A stretch of DNA of 64,000 nucleotides, taken from JAJYVT01 sp027339205 (GTDB lineage Bacteria; Actinomycetota; Acidimicrobiia; Acidimicrobiales; RAAP-2). The translations under genes were made by a program, and so were the position numbers. The DNA lies in the NCBI GenBank assembly GCA_027339205.1, contig DAHWOV010000047.1, positions 1 to 64,000 on the forward strand. Reading direction: 5' to 3'. The notes beneath the pieces were generated by a model, which saw only the letters and a program-made list of their open reading frames with translations, did no database searches and was not told the DNA's origin. Positions 8,761-17,035 of the stretch are shown here, piece after piece; positions within the stretch are counted from its first letter, which is position 1; each line of letters starts with the position of its first letter.

Positions 8761-9693
8761 CTACCCCTTGACGGAGGAGTGGTGGATGCTGCCCGACTGG
8801 ACGCCCCAGTGCTTCAGGATGCGCGTGTAGGTGCCCTTCTTGATCAAGATGTTCATGGCTGCCGCCATCGCCTTGGCGAGACCGGGCAGGTGCTTGGAGA
8901 CGATGATCCCGAGTGGTGCGACTGTGAAGTCCTTGCCCCCGAGCTTGAATTTCGTCGGCTGCTCGCGCACCAGGTAGGCGGCCTGCGGTGAGCCTGTCCA
9001 GGCGACCTGTGCCCGTCCGCTCTCGATGGCCAAGGAGACCGCTGCCTCGGTCGGGTAGACCTGGATGTCCATCTTGGGCTTGCCCGCTGCCGCGCACTTC
9101 TTTGTCTGGGCCTGCGCGGCGGTCGCCTCGATGGTGGCATCCAGGACCGCAACGCTCAGCCCGCACAGGGAATTCTTGGACGTGACCTTGAGCGTGCTGG
9201 ACTTGCTCAGGAAGAACTGTGTCCCCGCGAGGAAGTCGGGGACGAACCGGACGATCTTCTCGCGCTGCGCAGTGATCGTCCACGAGCCCGGGCTGATCTG
9301 GGCGCGCCCGGACTCCACGCTCGGGATGTCGTCTGTGTTCGTCGCCGTGAGGTACTTGACACGCAGGTGCAGCAACTTGGCGATCGCATTGGTCAGCTGG
9401 ATCTCCCACCCCGTGTAGGTCTTCCCGTTCTTCTCGAGAAACTCCGCAGGCGGGTACGGTGTCGTGATCGCGACGATCCTTCCGCTCTTGCGGATCGACG
9501 CCGGGACCAGTCTCGAGGGTGTGGATCCCGACCGGTCCTTGGCCCCCGCGGTCCCCGCGCTCCAGGCCACCGCGGCGAGCGAACTGGTGAAGAGCACGAC
9601 GGCGACGGGAGCGCACAAGCACCGCATCACGGTGAGCCTCGGCTTCGGCCTCGAACTCGAACGAGACGGGACGTCCATTTCCTTGCCCCCCAT
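8761..9693 (-). CDS. Amino-acid ABC transporter, family 3 substrate-binding protein
   Basis: 310 residues; ATG 9678 is an alternative start. The N-terminus has an Arg-rich stretch and a hydrophobic segment (CAPVAVVLFTSSLAAVAWSA), so it is exported or anchored. The mature part is a type-II periplasmic fold: RIVAITTPYPPAEF, GWEIQLTNAIAKLL, the ligand-loop region PGSWTITAQREKIVRF, and two internal cysteines. Relatives bind Glu/Gln, Arg or opines; the ligand is undetermined. It sits between the FAD oxidoreductase and permease genes, which suggests the oxidase acts on an imported amine or amino acid. Confidence 0.88.
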   Translation of the reverse strand: MGGKEMDVPSRSSSRPKPRLTVMRCLCAPVAVVLFTSSLAAVAWSAGTAGAKDRSGSTPSRLVPASIRKSGRIVAITTPYPPAEFLEKNGKTYTGWEIQLTNAIAKLLHLRVKYLTATNTDDIPSVESGRAQISPGSWTITAQREKIVRFVPDFLAGTQFFLSKSSTLKVTSKNSLCGLSVAVLDATIEATAAQAQTKKCAAAGKPKMDIQVYPTEAAVSLAIESGRAQVAWTGSPQAAYLVREQPTKFKLGGKDFTVAPLGIIVSKHLPGLAKAMAAAMNILIKKGTYTRILKHWGVQSGSIHHSSVKG

Positions 9694-9729
9694 TTCTCTC
9701 GGTCTTGCGTGTACCGGTCCCTCTGTCTC

Positions 9730-10929
9730 CTACGCCTCCACGGCGGCGCCGAGGATGGGGCCCGGCTCCTCAGAAGCGTACGGGAATTCCGGCCTGATTG
9801 GCATGCCCTCCTCGAAGCGGCCGGGCCGGAACGGGCTGATGTCGACCGCGCCGTCCTGGCGTCCGTCGATCAGAGCTGCGACCGACTCGCCGACGGCGGG
9901 GGAGATCTTGAAGCCCATCCCCGAGAAGCCGACGGCGAGGAGCATCCCCGATATCCCGGGCAGTGCGCCGAGCAGCGGGCGGGTGTCCGGGGTCATGTCG
10001 TAGACGCCGGTCGTGCCGGCCGCGATGCCGGCATCGAGGAGCCGGGGAGCACGGTTCGAGGCCGCCGCGACGACGTGTGCGAGCTGCTCGGGGTCCGCAG
10101 AAGCCGGCAGAGAGTCGGGGTCGCTGACCTCACCGCTGTCGTGGTGTCCCCCGATCACGGTGCTGTAGCCACCGCTCTCGGGCCTGAAGTACGTGCCCGT
10201 GATCACGTCTGTGCACGCCAGCGAGGCGCCCTCTCCAAGAACGTGCCGGACGATCGCGACCCGCGAGGACTCGAGATGCAGCGGCACCTCGATCCCCGCC
10301 TGGTGCAGGAGGGGAGGGGCCCACACGCCGGCGGCGAGCACCACCACGCCTGCAGACGTGACCCCGTCGGGCGTCTCCACCCCGGTGATCCTGTCCCCCT
10401 CGCGCACGAGGCGCAGGACGGGGGTCTTCGCCCGGTACCCGACGCCCCGGCTGCGTGCTGCGGCCAGCAGGTCGCCGGCCACGGTCGCACCGTCGCCGTA
10501 GCCGCCATGCTCCTCCCATGCCGCGAGCTCGATGTCGTCGGTGCGGAGCTCTGGCGCGAGCTGCGAGAGCTCGTCGGGGCCTACGAGCTCGACGGTCGCT
10601 CCGAGCCCGTGCTGGATCTCGACGTTCTTGCGCAGGTTCGGGACGTCTTGTGCCGGGACGATCTTGAGCCAGCCGGTCTCGCGGATGATCGAGGGGCGCC
10701 CGACGAGGTCTGGCCAGGAGTCGAACATCGCCCGGCTGCGCAGGGCCAGTTGGATCTCGGGCGGGAAGGCGTAGTGCGAGCGCACGAGCGCCGAGGAGCG
10801 ACAGCTCATCCCCGAGCCTGCCCCGCTGCGGTCGATCACCTCGACAGTGCCCATTTTGCGCTCGGCGGCGTGGAACGCGACGGCAGACCCGATGACGCCC
10901 GCTCCCACGACGACGACGTCAGGGTTCAT
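9730..10929 (-). CDS. FAD-dependent oxidoreductase, DAO/sarcosine oxidase-beta type
   Basis: 399 residues from ATG 10929. The dinucleotide-binding motif VVVGAGVIGSAVAFHAAER opens the protein. The RSHYAF segment, the substrate domain and the C-terminal GISGMLLAVGFSGMGFKISP, which closes the FAD site, follow the order of glycine-oxidising DAO enzymes (sarcosine, dimethylglycine or D-amino-acid oxidases). It oxidises a secondary or primary amine using FAD; exact substrate unknown. As first gene of the operon with a family-3 ABC importer, it probably degrades the imported compound. Confidence 0.88.
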   Translation of the reverse strand: MNPDVVVVGAGVIGSAVAFHAAERKMGTVEVIDRSGAGSGMSCRSSALVRSHYAFPPEIQLALRSRAMFDSWPDLVGRPSIIRETGWLKIVPAQDVPNLRKNVEIQHGLGATVELVGPDELSQLAPELRTDDIELAAWEEHGGYGDGATVAGDLLAAARSRGVGYRAKTPVLRLVREGDRITGVETPDGVTSAGVVVLAAGVWAPPLLHQAGIEVPLHLESSRVAIVRHVLGEGASLACTDVITGTYFRPESGGYSTVIGGHHDSGEVSDPDSLPASADPEQLAHVVAAASNRAPRLLDAGIAAGTTGVYDMTPDTRPLLGALPGISGMLLAVGFSGMGFKISPAVGESVAALIDGRQDGAVDISPFRPGRFEEGMPIRPEFPYASEEPGPILGAAVEA

Positions 10930-11216
10930 CGCAGCGAGGGTACATCACAGAGAGGGGACATCACCGGGCGTGGACATGGCTTGCCGGAGTCGCCGACATG
11001 AAGCCCCTTGCCGGGGATGCGGACATGAAGTCCGCCCCGACGTCAACGTTGCCCGCGTGCTCACCTGCCGGGGTGTGCTCGGACGTGCCGCATCCTGACG
11101 CGGGATGTGTCATCGCGAGACGAGTGGCGACACGAGTGGTGAGACGAGCAGCAGGCAGAGCGGCCAGTCGGACTTGTGGGCCGACGATCGTCCTCGTGGG
11201 CGCGCGGCTCGGAAGG

Positions 11217-11234
11217 ACGTTCCCGCGGGAACGT
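11217..11234. promoter_or_regulatory. 18-bp perfect palindrome, copy 1
   Basis: ACGTTCCCGCGGGAACGT reads the same on both strands and recurs at 11297. It is a likely protein-binding site, possibly for a regulator of the FAD oxidoreductase/ABC operon starting at 10929. Confidence 0.6.
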
Positions 11235-11296
11235 GTCGGCGACCCACAACCAGGGACCCGCAGCCCGGCGGGACCCGCAACGCAGAGGATGAGGTG

Positions 11297-11314
11297 ACGT
11301 TCCCGCGGGAACGT
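11297..11314. promoter_or_regulatory. 18-bp perfect palindrome, copy 2
   Basis: Identical to the palindrome at 11217-11234 and exactly 80 bp from it, start to start (about 7.6 helical turns). The flanking sequence is not conserved beyond a few bases. Confidence 0.6.
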
Positions 11315-11394
11315 GGCGGCAACGAACAGGGGTGCTCGCAGCGCAGTCCGTGCCGGCGGGGGGGTGGCCCCGACTGGACGAGGTTCAGATCCGC

Positions 11395-12003
11395 TCAGCC
11401 GAGTGAGGTGTGGCGGACCTGCTCGAAGCGCCGGGAGACGTCCGGCCAGTTGACCAGGTTCCACAGCGCTTCGACGAAGTCTGCGCGGACGTTGCGGTAC
11501 TGCAGGTAGTAGGCGTGCTCCCACACGTCGAAGACGAGGAGGGGCACCGAGGCTTGGGCCAGGTTGGCGTGGTGGTCGTAGATCTGCTCGACGATGAGGC
11601 GGGCGGCAAGCGGCTCGTAGGCGAGCGCTCCCCACCCCGAACCCTGTACCAGCACCGCCGCCTGGGAGAGCTGGGCGCGAAATGCCTCGAAGGAGCCGAA
11701 GTGCTCGTCGATCGCTGCGGCCAGGTCGCCCTCGGGCCGGCCGCCGCCGCCGGGGGTCAGGTTCTTCCAGAACATCGAGTGCAGCACATGGCCCGAGACG
11801 TTGAACGCCAAGGTCTTCTCCAGGCCGACGAGGCCGGCGTAGTCGCCGGCCGCCCTCGCTTCGCCCAGGCGCTCCATGGTGGCGTTGGCACCCGTCACGT
11901 AGGCGGCGTGGTGCTTGGAGTGGTGGATCTCCAGGTTCTCCGCCTGGTAGTACGGCTCGAGGGCCGTGTAGTCGTAGGGGAGCTCCGGCAGGGTGTAGGA
12001 CAT
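11395..12003 (-). CDS. Superoxide dismutase, Fe/Mn family
   Basis: 202 residues from ATG 12003, preceded by GAGGAGGAAG. It disproportionates superoxide in the cytoplasm. The family landmarks are present: YTLPELPYDYTALEPY at the N-terminus, a metal-ligand His in EIHHSKHHAAYV, the second in NVSGHVLHSMFWKNL, and DVWEHAYYLQYRN with the last Asp and His ligands. Gly-Gly in the TPGGGGRP segment and GSGWGALAYEP are normal. Fe versus Mn cannot be decided by eye. The gene appears monocistronic, with repeats in its upstream region. Confidence 0.96.
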   Translation of the reverse strand: MSYTLPELPYDYTALEPYYQAENLEIHHSKHHAAYVTGANATMERLGEARAAGDYAGLVGLEKTLAFNVSGHVLHSMFWKNLTPGGGGRPEGDLAAAIDEHFGSFEAFRAQLSQAAVLVQGSGWGALAYEPLAARLIVEQIYDHHANLAQASVPLLVFDVWEHAYYLQYRNVRADFVEALWNLVNWPDVSRRFEQVRHTSLG

Positions 12004-12274
12004 GGCTTCCTCCTCGTGTGGTTCTGCTTTTGGTGTGGTCCTGCTTCTCGCTTCTCGTGCGGTCCTGCTTTTCGTGCGGTCCTGCCTTACGGTCGCGGCT
12101 TTCGGCTGTGGAGCTGAACCCTTCGTCGTCGTGTCACGGACTGCCCCCGCGTCGTGTCACGGACTGCACCTCCACGGACGGCACCGCCGGCACCACACGG
12201 ACTGTCTTGAGTCCACGAGCCGGGGTGCGTCGCAGCAAGCGACGATCGGGCTGCCTACTCCTGCCTACTCCTGC
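12004..12274. repeat. Repeat-rich region upstream of the dismutase gene
   Basis: At 12017-12090 about four imperfect copies of a 17-24-bp unit containing GTCCTGCTT and GTGCG lie directly upstream of the dismutase start. An 18-bp unit (CGTCGTGTCACGGACTGC) occurs at 12127-12144 and 12150-12167. A 10-bp unit (CTGCCTACTC) is repeated three times at 12251-12280, just past the stop of the next leftward ORF. No gene is seen here. Confidence 0.7.
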
Positions 12275-12535
12275 CTACTCCTGCGCGCCGCGCCGCCCTT
12301 TCAGCTCCTCGAGCTCGGCCTTGACGGCGGCCATCTCGTCCTCCAGGTCGCTCAGGTGCTCTTCGAGGTCCTCGACCCGCGCCCGGCGCCGGCGTTGCCA
12401 GGGGGCGGCACCGCGACCGTACCCGTAGCCCGGACCGTACCCGTAGCCACTGGGGCCGTACCCGTACCCCGGCCCGTACCCCGGCCCGTACCCCTAGTGG
12501 TGGCCTCCCGGCCCGTGCCCGCAGCAGCAACTCAT
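12275..12535 (-). pseudogene. Gly/Tyr-rich small protein with coiled-coil tail; internal amber codon
   Basis: Reading from ATG 12535, eight bases after AAGGAGG, gives MSCCCGHGPGGHH, a TAG at codon 14 (12494-12496), then GYGPGYGPGYGYGPSGYGYG and similar, and a coiled coil RVEDLEEHLSDLEDEMAAVK AELEEL, ending at TAG 12275. The total would be 86 residues. The Cys/His/Gly head, GYG repeats and helical tail resemble small actinobacterial or archaeal proteins of the DUF5320 sort. The amber codon follows two His codons and may replace another residue. Either the gene is dead, the stop is read through, or it is a sequence error. Codon use stays coding-like after the stop. Confidence 0.6.
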
Positions 12536-12673
12536 CACCAGACCTCCTTCGAGAGCTGTCGGCCCGCTCACAGATCTCACAGATTAGGAAGATCCGGCCC
12601 CGCGCTGCAGGGGAGAAGGTCCCTACGGTCGCGACTTCCAGCGAGTCTTCCGCGTGCGCGACCATAGGTCCAG

Positions 12674-13456
12674 GTGATGCCCGTGTCGACGGCGACGATG
12701 AGCCAGGAGAGCGAGGCCAAGCTCCAGCAGCGTGTCGTTCGAGCGGCCGAGGCCGCCCTCGCGGAGCGGCAGTTCGTCAGCGCGATCGACGTGCTGGTGG
12801 GCATCGGCTGGCTCGCTCCCTCGAGCGTCGAGCAGTGGCGGCAAGGACGCGTCGAGTACCTGGAGGGGGAGGCCCAGGTCAACCTGGCCAAGCTGTCGGC
12901 CGCCATGAAGCTCTTTCGCACCTGGGCCACGGGCCGGGGTCTGGTGCAGAGCGAGACCGTGTACGTCGCACGCACCCGCGACCGCCGGACACTCCGGTTC
13001 TCGAGGAGCGGGGACGCTGACCTCGAGCGCGCCTACCGGACGCACTGGGTCTCGCCCGCGCTGTCCGAGGCGAAGCGGCGCCGGCTGGCGGAGCGCCAGA
13101 GCCGACCCGCCGACCTGGTGGTGGTCATGCCGCTCAAGGACTGGACCTGCGTGGAGTGCTCCGGCACCGGGGGCATGCTGATCATGGGGGACTCGGGACC
13201 GGTGTGCCTGGCCTGCGCCGACATGGCCCACCTGGTCTTCCTGCCATCAGGGGACGCCGCGCTCACCCGGCGCGCCAAGAAGAAGAGCGCGCTCAGCGCG
13301 GTCGTGGTGCGCTTCAGTCGCTCAAGGAAGCGCTACGAACGCCAAGGGATCCTCGTCGAGGAGGCTGCTCTCGAAGATGCCGAGCGGGAGTGCCTGAGTG
13401 CTGGGGAAGCCGAAGCTCGCCGCGCCGAGCGCGCGGACGCCCGGGCAGACCGGTAG
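12674..13456 (+). CDS. Conserved hypothetical protein (DUF2293-like)
   Basis: 260 residues from GTG 12674 (next codon is ATG 12677). The N-terminal half is helical and charged. The middle has a zinc-ribbon-like pair, CVECSGTGG and CLACADMAH (residues ~156-185). The end contains PSGDAALTRRAKKKS and FSRSRKRYERQGILVEEAAL, which I associate with DUF2293 proteins of actinobacteria. No enzymatic motif is visible, and the biochemical role is unknown. It is transcribed divergently from the Gly/Tyr-rich ORF. Confidence 0.75.
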   Translation: MMPVSTATMSQESEAKLQQRVVRAAEAALAERQFVSAIDVLVGIGWLAPSSVEQWRQGRVEYLEGEAQVNLAKLSAAMKLFRTWATGRGLVQSETVYVARTRDRRTLRFSRSGDADLERAYRTHWVSPALSEAKRRRLAERQSRPADLVVVMPLKDWTCVECSGTGGMLIMGDSGPVCLACADMAHLVFLPSGDAALTRRAKKKSALSAVVVRFSRSRKRYERQGILVEEAALEDAERECLSAGEAEARRAERADARADR

Positions 13457-13540
13457 ACCGTCGGGCACCCCGGGCCAGCCCGGGTGAACCCAGCTCCACC
13501 CAGGTCGTCCCAATCCGCCGGCGCAGCGCCTTCTCGCCCA

Positions 13541-13572
13541 GGGCGACGCGTGTCGAGGGCGACGCGTGTCGA
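13541..13572. repeat. 16-bp tandem duplication
   Basis: Two copies of GGGCGACGCGTGTCGA, between two convergent genes. Confidence 0.9.
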
Positions 13573-13646
13573 GGGCGCGTCGGGCTGACGCCGATCGCGG
13601 CCGGACGACCGTGACGACCCCGACGATCCGAAGTCCCGCCCTTGGA

Positions 13647-14540
13647 TCAGGCCTGTGGGACGCGCCCGAACGACGCGGGCACGTGCCGGCGCAACGCGTG
13701 GTCGATGAGCGCGCTCGCGGAGCCCTCGGACCGCACGGCCTTGTGGATGACCCAGATCAGCGCCGGCAGCGCCCAGAAGTCGCCGCAGACCCACAGCACC
13801 GCCGCCCCGATCTGCTGATCGAGGAAGGGCGAGAGCGTGACGCCGGGCACGTGGTCGTACACGGAGTACCACGACTGGGTGGTGAAGAGGCTGAGCGCCA
13901 TCGCGAGGACGAACATCACCGCGTTGGTGAAGATCAGAGCCCCGGCGCGGCCCACGTAGGTGAGCTGCGGTCGCAACGGGTACGACGGGACGATCTGGAG
14001 CCAGAAGAACACGCCCGAGACGAAGAAGCTCGCGTGCATCAGCCAGATGTGCACCGCCTGGTTGGTCTCGGCCAGGTCGAAGGGCCCCGGAAGGTGCCAC
14101 ACCACCATCACGACATTGAAGAAGAGGACGGCGACGACGCCGTTGGTGAGGAAGCGGCCAGCCGCGCGCAGCGGCGCTGCCCAGGAGGCGAGCAGGAGCT
14201 GGCGTCCCACCGTGCGGCGCGCCCTCACCGGGAAGGCGTGGATCAACGGGAGCCAGGGGGCGCCGACGACGACGAGCACCGGCGCGATGAACATGATGAG
14301 GATGTGCTCGATCATGTGGACGAAGAAGTAGTCGTTGGACCAGTAGTCGATCGGGGAGACGACCGCCAAGAGCAGCACCGCGAGCCCGGCGTAGAAGATG
14401 AGGGAGCGCCTGCGTCTGACGCTGTTGCGCTGGGGTCGCGAGCGGCGGGCGAGATGGGCGAGCCCGATCTCGTGCCACACGACGACGATCGCCACGGCGA
14501 TCACGAACGGGTCGAAGGACCACTGCGTGAGGTAGCTCAC
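13647..14540 (-). CDS. ctaG: Cytochrome c oxidase assembly factor CtaG (caa3 type)
   Basis: 297 residues from ATG 14540, with about seven membrane helices. Diagnostic points are WHEIGLAHL, FVHMIEHILIMFIAPVLVVV with its conserved histidines, WLMHASFFVSGVFFWLQIV and DQQIGAAVLWVCGDFWALP. Members of this membrane family help form the CuA or CuB centre of heme-copper oxidases in bacteria lacking classical Cox11. No oxidase subunit genes are nearby, so it acts in trans. Its 3' end converges with the DUF2293-like gene. Confidence 0.9.
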   Translation of the reverse strand: MSYLTQWSFDPFVIAVAIVVVWHEIGLAHLARRSRPQRNSVRRRRSLIFYAGLAVLLLAVVSPIDYWSNDYFFVHMIEHILIMFIAPVLVVVGAPWLPLIHAFPVRARRTVGRQLLLASWAAPLRAAGRFLTNGVVAVLFFNVVMVVWHLPGPFDLAETNQAVHIWLMHASFFVSGVFFWLQIVPSYPLRPQLTYVGRAGALIFTNAVMFVLAMALSLFTTQSWYSVYDHVPGVTLSPFLDQQIGAAVLWVCGDFWALPALIWVIHKAVRSEGSASALIDHALRRHVPASFGRVPQA

Positions 14541-14708
14541 CGCACCCCCTTCCTCCAGCCGCCGCGGCCGCGCGGACGCATGCTACGACCGTAGAGCATC
14601 CCGAGGCGGCCGGCCTGCCGCCGGCCCCCCGCAGACCCGCCCTCCGGCCGCCATAGGGGCGCGTGATCCGCGTCCTGTGAGCGGCTCGCCCCGCGTCCGC
14701 ACCCCGCC

Positions 14709-15380
14709 CTACTGCGCGGGCGCGGTGGTCTGCGTAGCCGAGGTATTCGTCGAGGAGAAGACGGCCGAGACGTGGAGGGTCCCGTTGTCGCAGGCGTAGA
14801 TGCCGAGCCCGGCGCTCACCGTCGCGTGTGCGGTGTTTGTCGGCGGCGTGACTTCGATCGTGCGGGACGAGGAGCACGTCGTTGTGGCGGTCTGGACGTC
14901 GCTGAACCCGATGTTGAAGTACGCCGTGTCCCCCGGTGCGAGGACCACTTCGCCAGGCGCGATGTTCTCGAACGCCAGCCCGCCGCCGCGGACCACGGTC
15001 GTGGTGAGGGCAGCGCCGGATGTGCTCACGAGGAGCAGCCCCGGGTAGCCGTAGGTGGAGCACGGCGCAGAACCAGTGTTCGTCATCGAAAAGGTGATCT
15101 CCTGGGTGCCCGCCGCCCCGCCCTGCCCCGAGACCGCGATCCGCAGCCCCCGGACGCTGCACTTGGGCAGCGCTGAGGATGTCGTCGATGTCGAGGACGA
15201 AGGAGCCGTGGACGAAGGAGCCGTGGACGAAGGAGTCGTGGAGGTGGTCGTGGTCGAGGCTGGCGGCCGCCGTGGCTTGGTCGGGTGGGTTGCCGACGGG
15301 CTGGACGAGCAGGCGCTCAGCACGAGTGCGGCGAGCGCGGCCGAGACCACCCCGGCGGCCGAGGTCCACACCCTTGCCAT
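14709..15380 (-). CDS. DUF4232 lipoprotein
   Basis: 223 residues from ATG 15380 with a GGAAGG/GGGAGA Shine-Dalgarno. The signal ends in the lipobox LVLSAC, so the cysteine is predicted to be lipidated and the protein anchored outside the membrane. A Ser/Thr/Pro linker includes a 15-bp tandem repeat (15196-15240, PSSTA units). The C-terminal ~140 residues are an immunoglobulin-like DUF4232 domain: ITFSMTNTGSAPCSTYGYPG, VLAPGDTAYFNIGF and a second cysteine pair. Function unknown; probably a cell-surface binding or structural role. Confidence 0.85.
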   Translation of the reverse strand: MARVWTSAAGVVSAALAALVLSACSSSPSATHPTKPRRPPASTTTTSTTPSSTAPSSTAPSSSTSTTSSALPKCSVRGLRIAVSGQGGAAGTQEITFSMTNTGSAPCSTYGYPGLLLVSTSGAALTTTVVRGGGLAFENIAPGEVVLAPGDTAYFNIGFSDVQTATTTCSSSRTIEVTPPTNTAHATVSAGLGIYACDNGTLHVSAVFSSTNTSATQTTAPAQ

Positions 15381-15400
15381 GGGGTCTCCCTTCCTTCCTG

Positions 15401-15440
15401 CCTCTTTGGACTTGCGCAGGCCTCTTTGGACTTGCGCAGG
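15401..15440. repeat. 20-bp tandem duplication
   Basis: Two perfect copies of CCTCTTTGGACTTGCGCAGG in the 5' region of the lipoprotein gene. Confidence 0.95.
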
Positions 15441-15594
15441 CCGGTACCGCCCCGCACCGCCCGGCACCGCTTGGCACCGGCCGGCGCCGCCCGCGCCAAT
15501 CGTCGCACAGCATGCCTGCGTGCGGATGCGCCCCGGGAGCATCGGGCAGTCCACGGTTCCTCGGCCGGTTGCCGGCGAGCGGTAGCCTCCAGCA

Positions 15595-17034
15595 ATGGCG
15601 GCCGCCCCGAGCCCGGCGAAACCGAAGAGCCCGGCGAAACCGAAGAGCCCGGCGAAACCGAAGAGCCCGGCACCGGCGCCGAGGCCCAGGGGGGCGGCGA
15701 CGCATCCCGTGCGTGTCGCGCTGCTCGGTTACGGCCACGTCGGCTCCGCGGTGGCCGGGCTGCTCACGAGCCGCGCCTCGGAGATCGCCGCACGGACCGG
15801 GGTGCGCTTCGAGCTCGCGGGGATCGCGGTCCTCGACGTCGCGCGCCGGCGCCACCCGGTGCCCGGCGTCGCGTCGTCCCTCTTCACCGCGGACGCGAAG
15901 GGGCTCGTCGAGAGGTCGGACGTCGACGTGGTCGTCGAGCTGATCGGCGGGCTCGACCCCGCCCGCGCCCTTGTGGAGGCGGCCCTGCGAGCCGGCAAGC
16001 CGGTCGTGACCGCGAACAAGGTGCTCCTCGCGCAGGCGGGTGGTGAGCTGGCGGAAGTCGCCTCGGCGAGCCGCGTCGACCTGTTGTACGAGGCGGCGGT
16101 CGCCGGCGCGATCCCCGTCATCCGGCCCCTGCGGGAGTCGCTCGCCGGCGAGCGCGTGCTGCGCGTGATGGGGATCGTCAACGGGACGACCAACTACGTC
16201 CTCACTCGAATGGCGGACGACCAGATGGAGTACGCGGACGCGCTCGCCGAAGCGCAGTCGCTCGGTTTGGCCGAGCGCGACCCCTCGTCGGACGTCTCCG
16301 GGGAGGACGCAGCCGCCAAGGCGGCCATCCTCGCGGGCCTCGCCTTCGGGAGCGACGTCCTCGGGACGACCGTGTCACGGGAGGGGATCACCGGGATCCG
16401 GTCGCTCGACGTCGAGTACGCGGCACGGCTCGGATACGTGATCAAGCTGCTCGCGATCGCGGAGCTCGCCGACGGCGGCCCGGACGTGTCCGTGCGCGTC
16501 CACCCCGCGATGGTGCCCTCGAGCCATCCGCTCGCGTCGGTGCGCGGAGCGTTCAACGCGGTGTTCGTCGAGGGCGAGGCTGCCGGTGAGCTCATGCTCT
16601 ACGGGAGAGGCGCGGGAGGTGCCCCGACCGCGAGCGCCGTCCTCGGCGACCTGATCGACGCGGCGCGCAACCTCATGTCCGGAGCGCACGCGCCCCCGCC
16701 GCACCGGCGCGAGACCCAGGTGCGGCCGGTCGACGACCTTCGCTCCGCGTTCTACATCAGCTTGGACGTCATCGACCGCCCGGGCGTGCTCGCCGCGGTC
16801 GCGACCGCGTTCGGCAGCCACGGAGTGTCGATCAGGGCGATGGAGCAGGACGGGCTCGGCACAGCCGCGAGGCTCGTCTTCCTCACCCACACGGCCCGGG
16901 AAGGGGACGTGCGGGCCACGCTCGCCGCGATCTCCGCGATCGACACCGTGGTGCGCGTCGGGAGCGTGCTGCGCGTGATCGGCGGCGACGACGAGCCGGT
17001 GCGGGTGGGCGGCGGACGGCCGCGGAGTCTCTGA
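15595..17034 (+). CDS. hom: Homoserine dehydrogenase with C-terminal ACT domain
   Basis: 479 residues from ATG 15595. It reduces aspartate semialdehyde to homoserine with NAD(P)H, the branch step to Thr and Met. The nucleotide-binding motif RVALLGYGHVGSAVAGLL is near residue 45, followed by VVTANKVLLAQ, GIVNGTTNYVLTRM and the catalytic-lysine region. An ACT domain (FYISLDVIDRPGVLAAVATA, residues ~383-460) suggests feedback by threonine. The N-terminus is extended by three perfect 18-bp repeats (15610-15663) encoding PAKPKS units, absent from typical enzymes. thrC starts one base after its stop. Confidence 0.95.
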   Translation: MAAAPSPAKPKSPAKPKSPAKPKSPAPAPRPRGAATHPVRVALLGYGHVGSAVAGLLTSRASEIAARTGVRFELAGIAVLDVARRRHPVPGVASSLFTADAKGLVERSDVDVVVELIGGLDPARALVEAALRAGKPVVTANKVLLAQAGGELAEVASASRVDLLYEAAVAGAIPVIRPLRESLAGERVLRVMGIVNGTTNYVLTRMADDQMEYADALAEAQSLGLAERDPSSDVSGEDAAAKAAILAGLAFGSDVLGTTVSREGITGIRSLDVEYAARLGYVIKLLAIAELADGGPDVSVRVHPAMVPSSHPLASVRGAFNAVFVEGEAAGELMLYGRGAGGAPTASAVLGDLIDAARNLMSGAHAPPPHRRETQVRPVDDLRSAFYISLDVIDRPGVLAAVATAFGSHGVSIRAMEQDGLGTAARLVFLTHTAREGDVRATLAAISAIDTVVRVGSVLRVIGGDDEPVRVGGGRPRSL

Positions 17035-17035
17035 G

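Larger units (their letters stand above)
10930..11394. other. Intergenic region with operator-like palindromes
   Basis: 465 bases lie between the end of the dismutase gene and the start of the leftward FAD/ABC operon, so this is that operon's upstream region. No credible ORF is present. It holds two identical 18-bp palindromes (listed separately), near-repeats of GACGAGTGG/GACACGAGTGG at 11118-11150, and two GACATGAAG copies near 10996-11032. Confidence 0.6.

Noticed and set aside
12255..12665. 136-residue minus-strand ORF
   Set aside because: Arg-rich shadow; the neighbouring frame has the RBS, GYG repeats and coiled coil.
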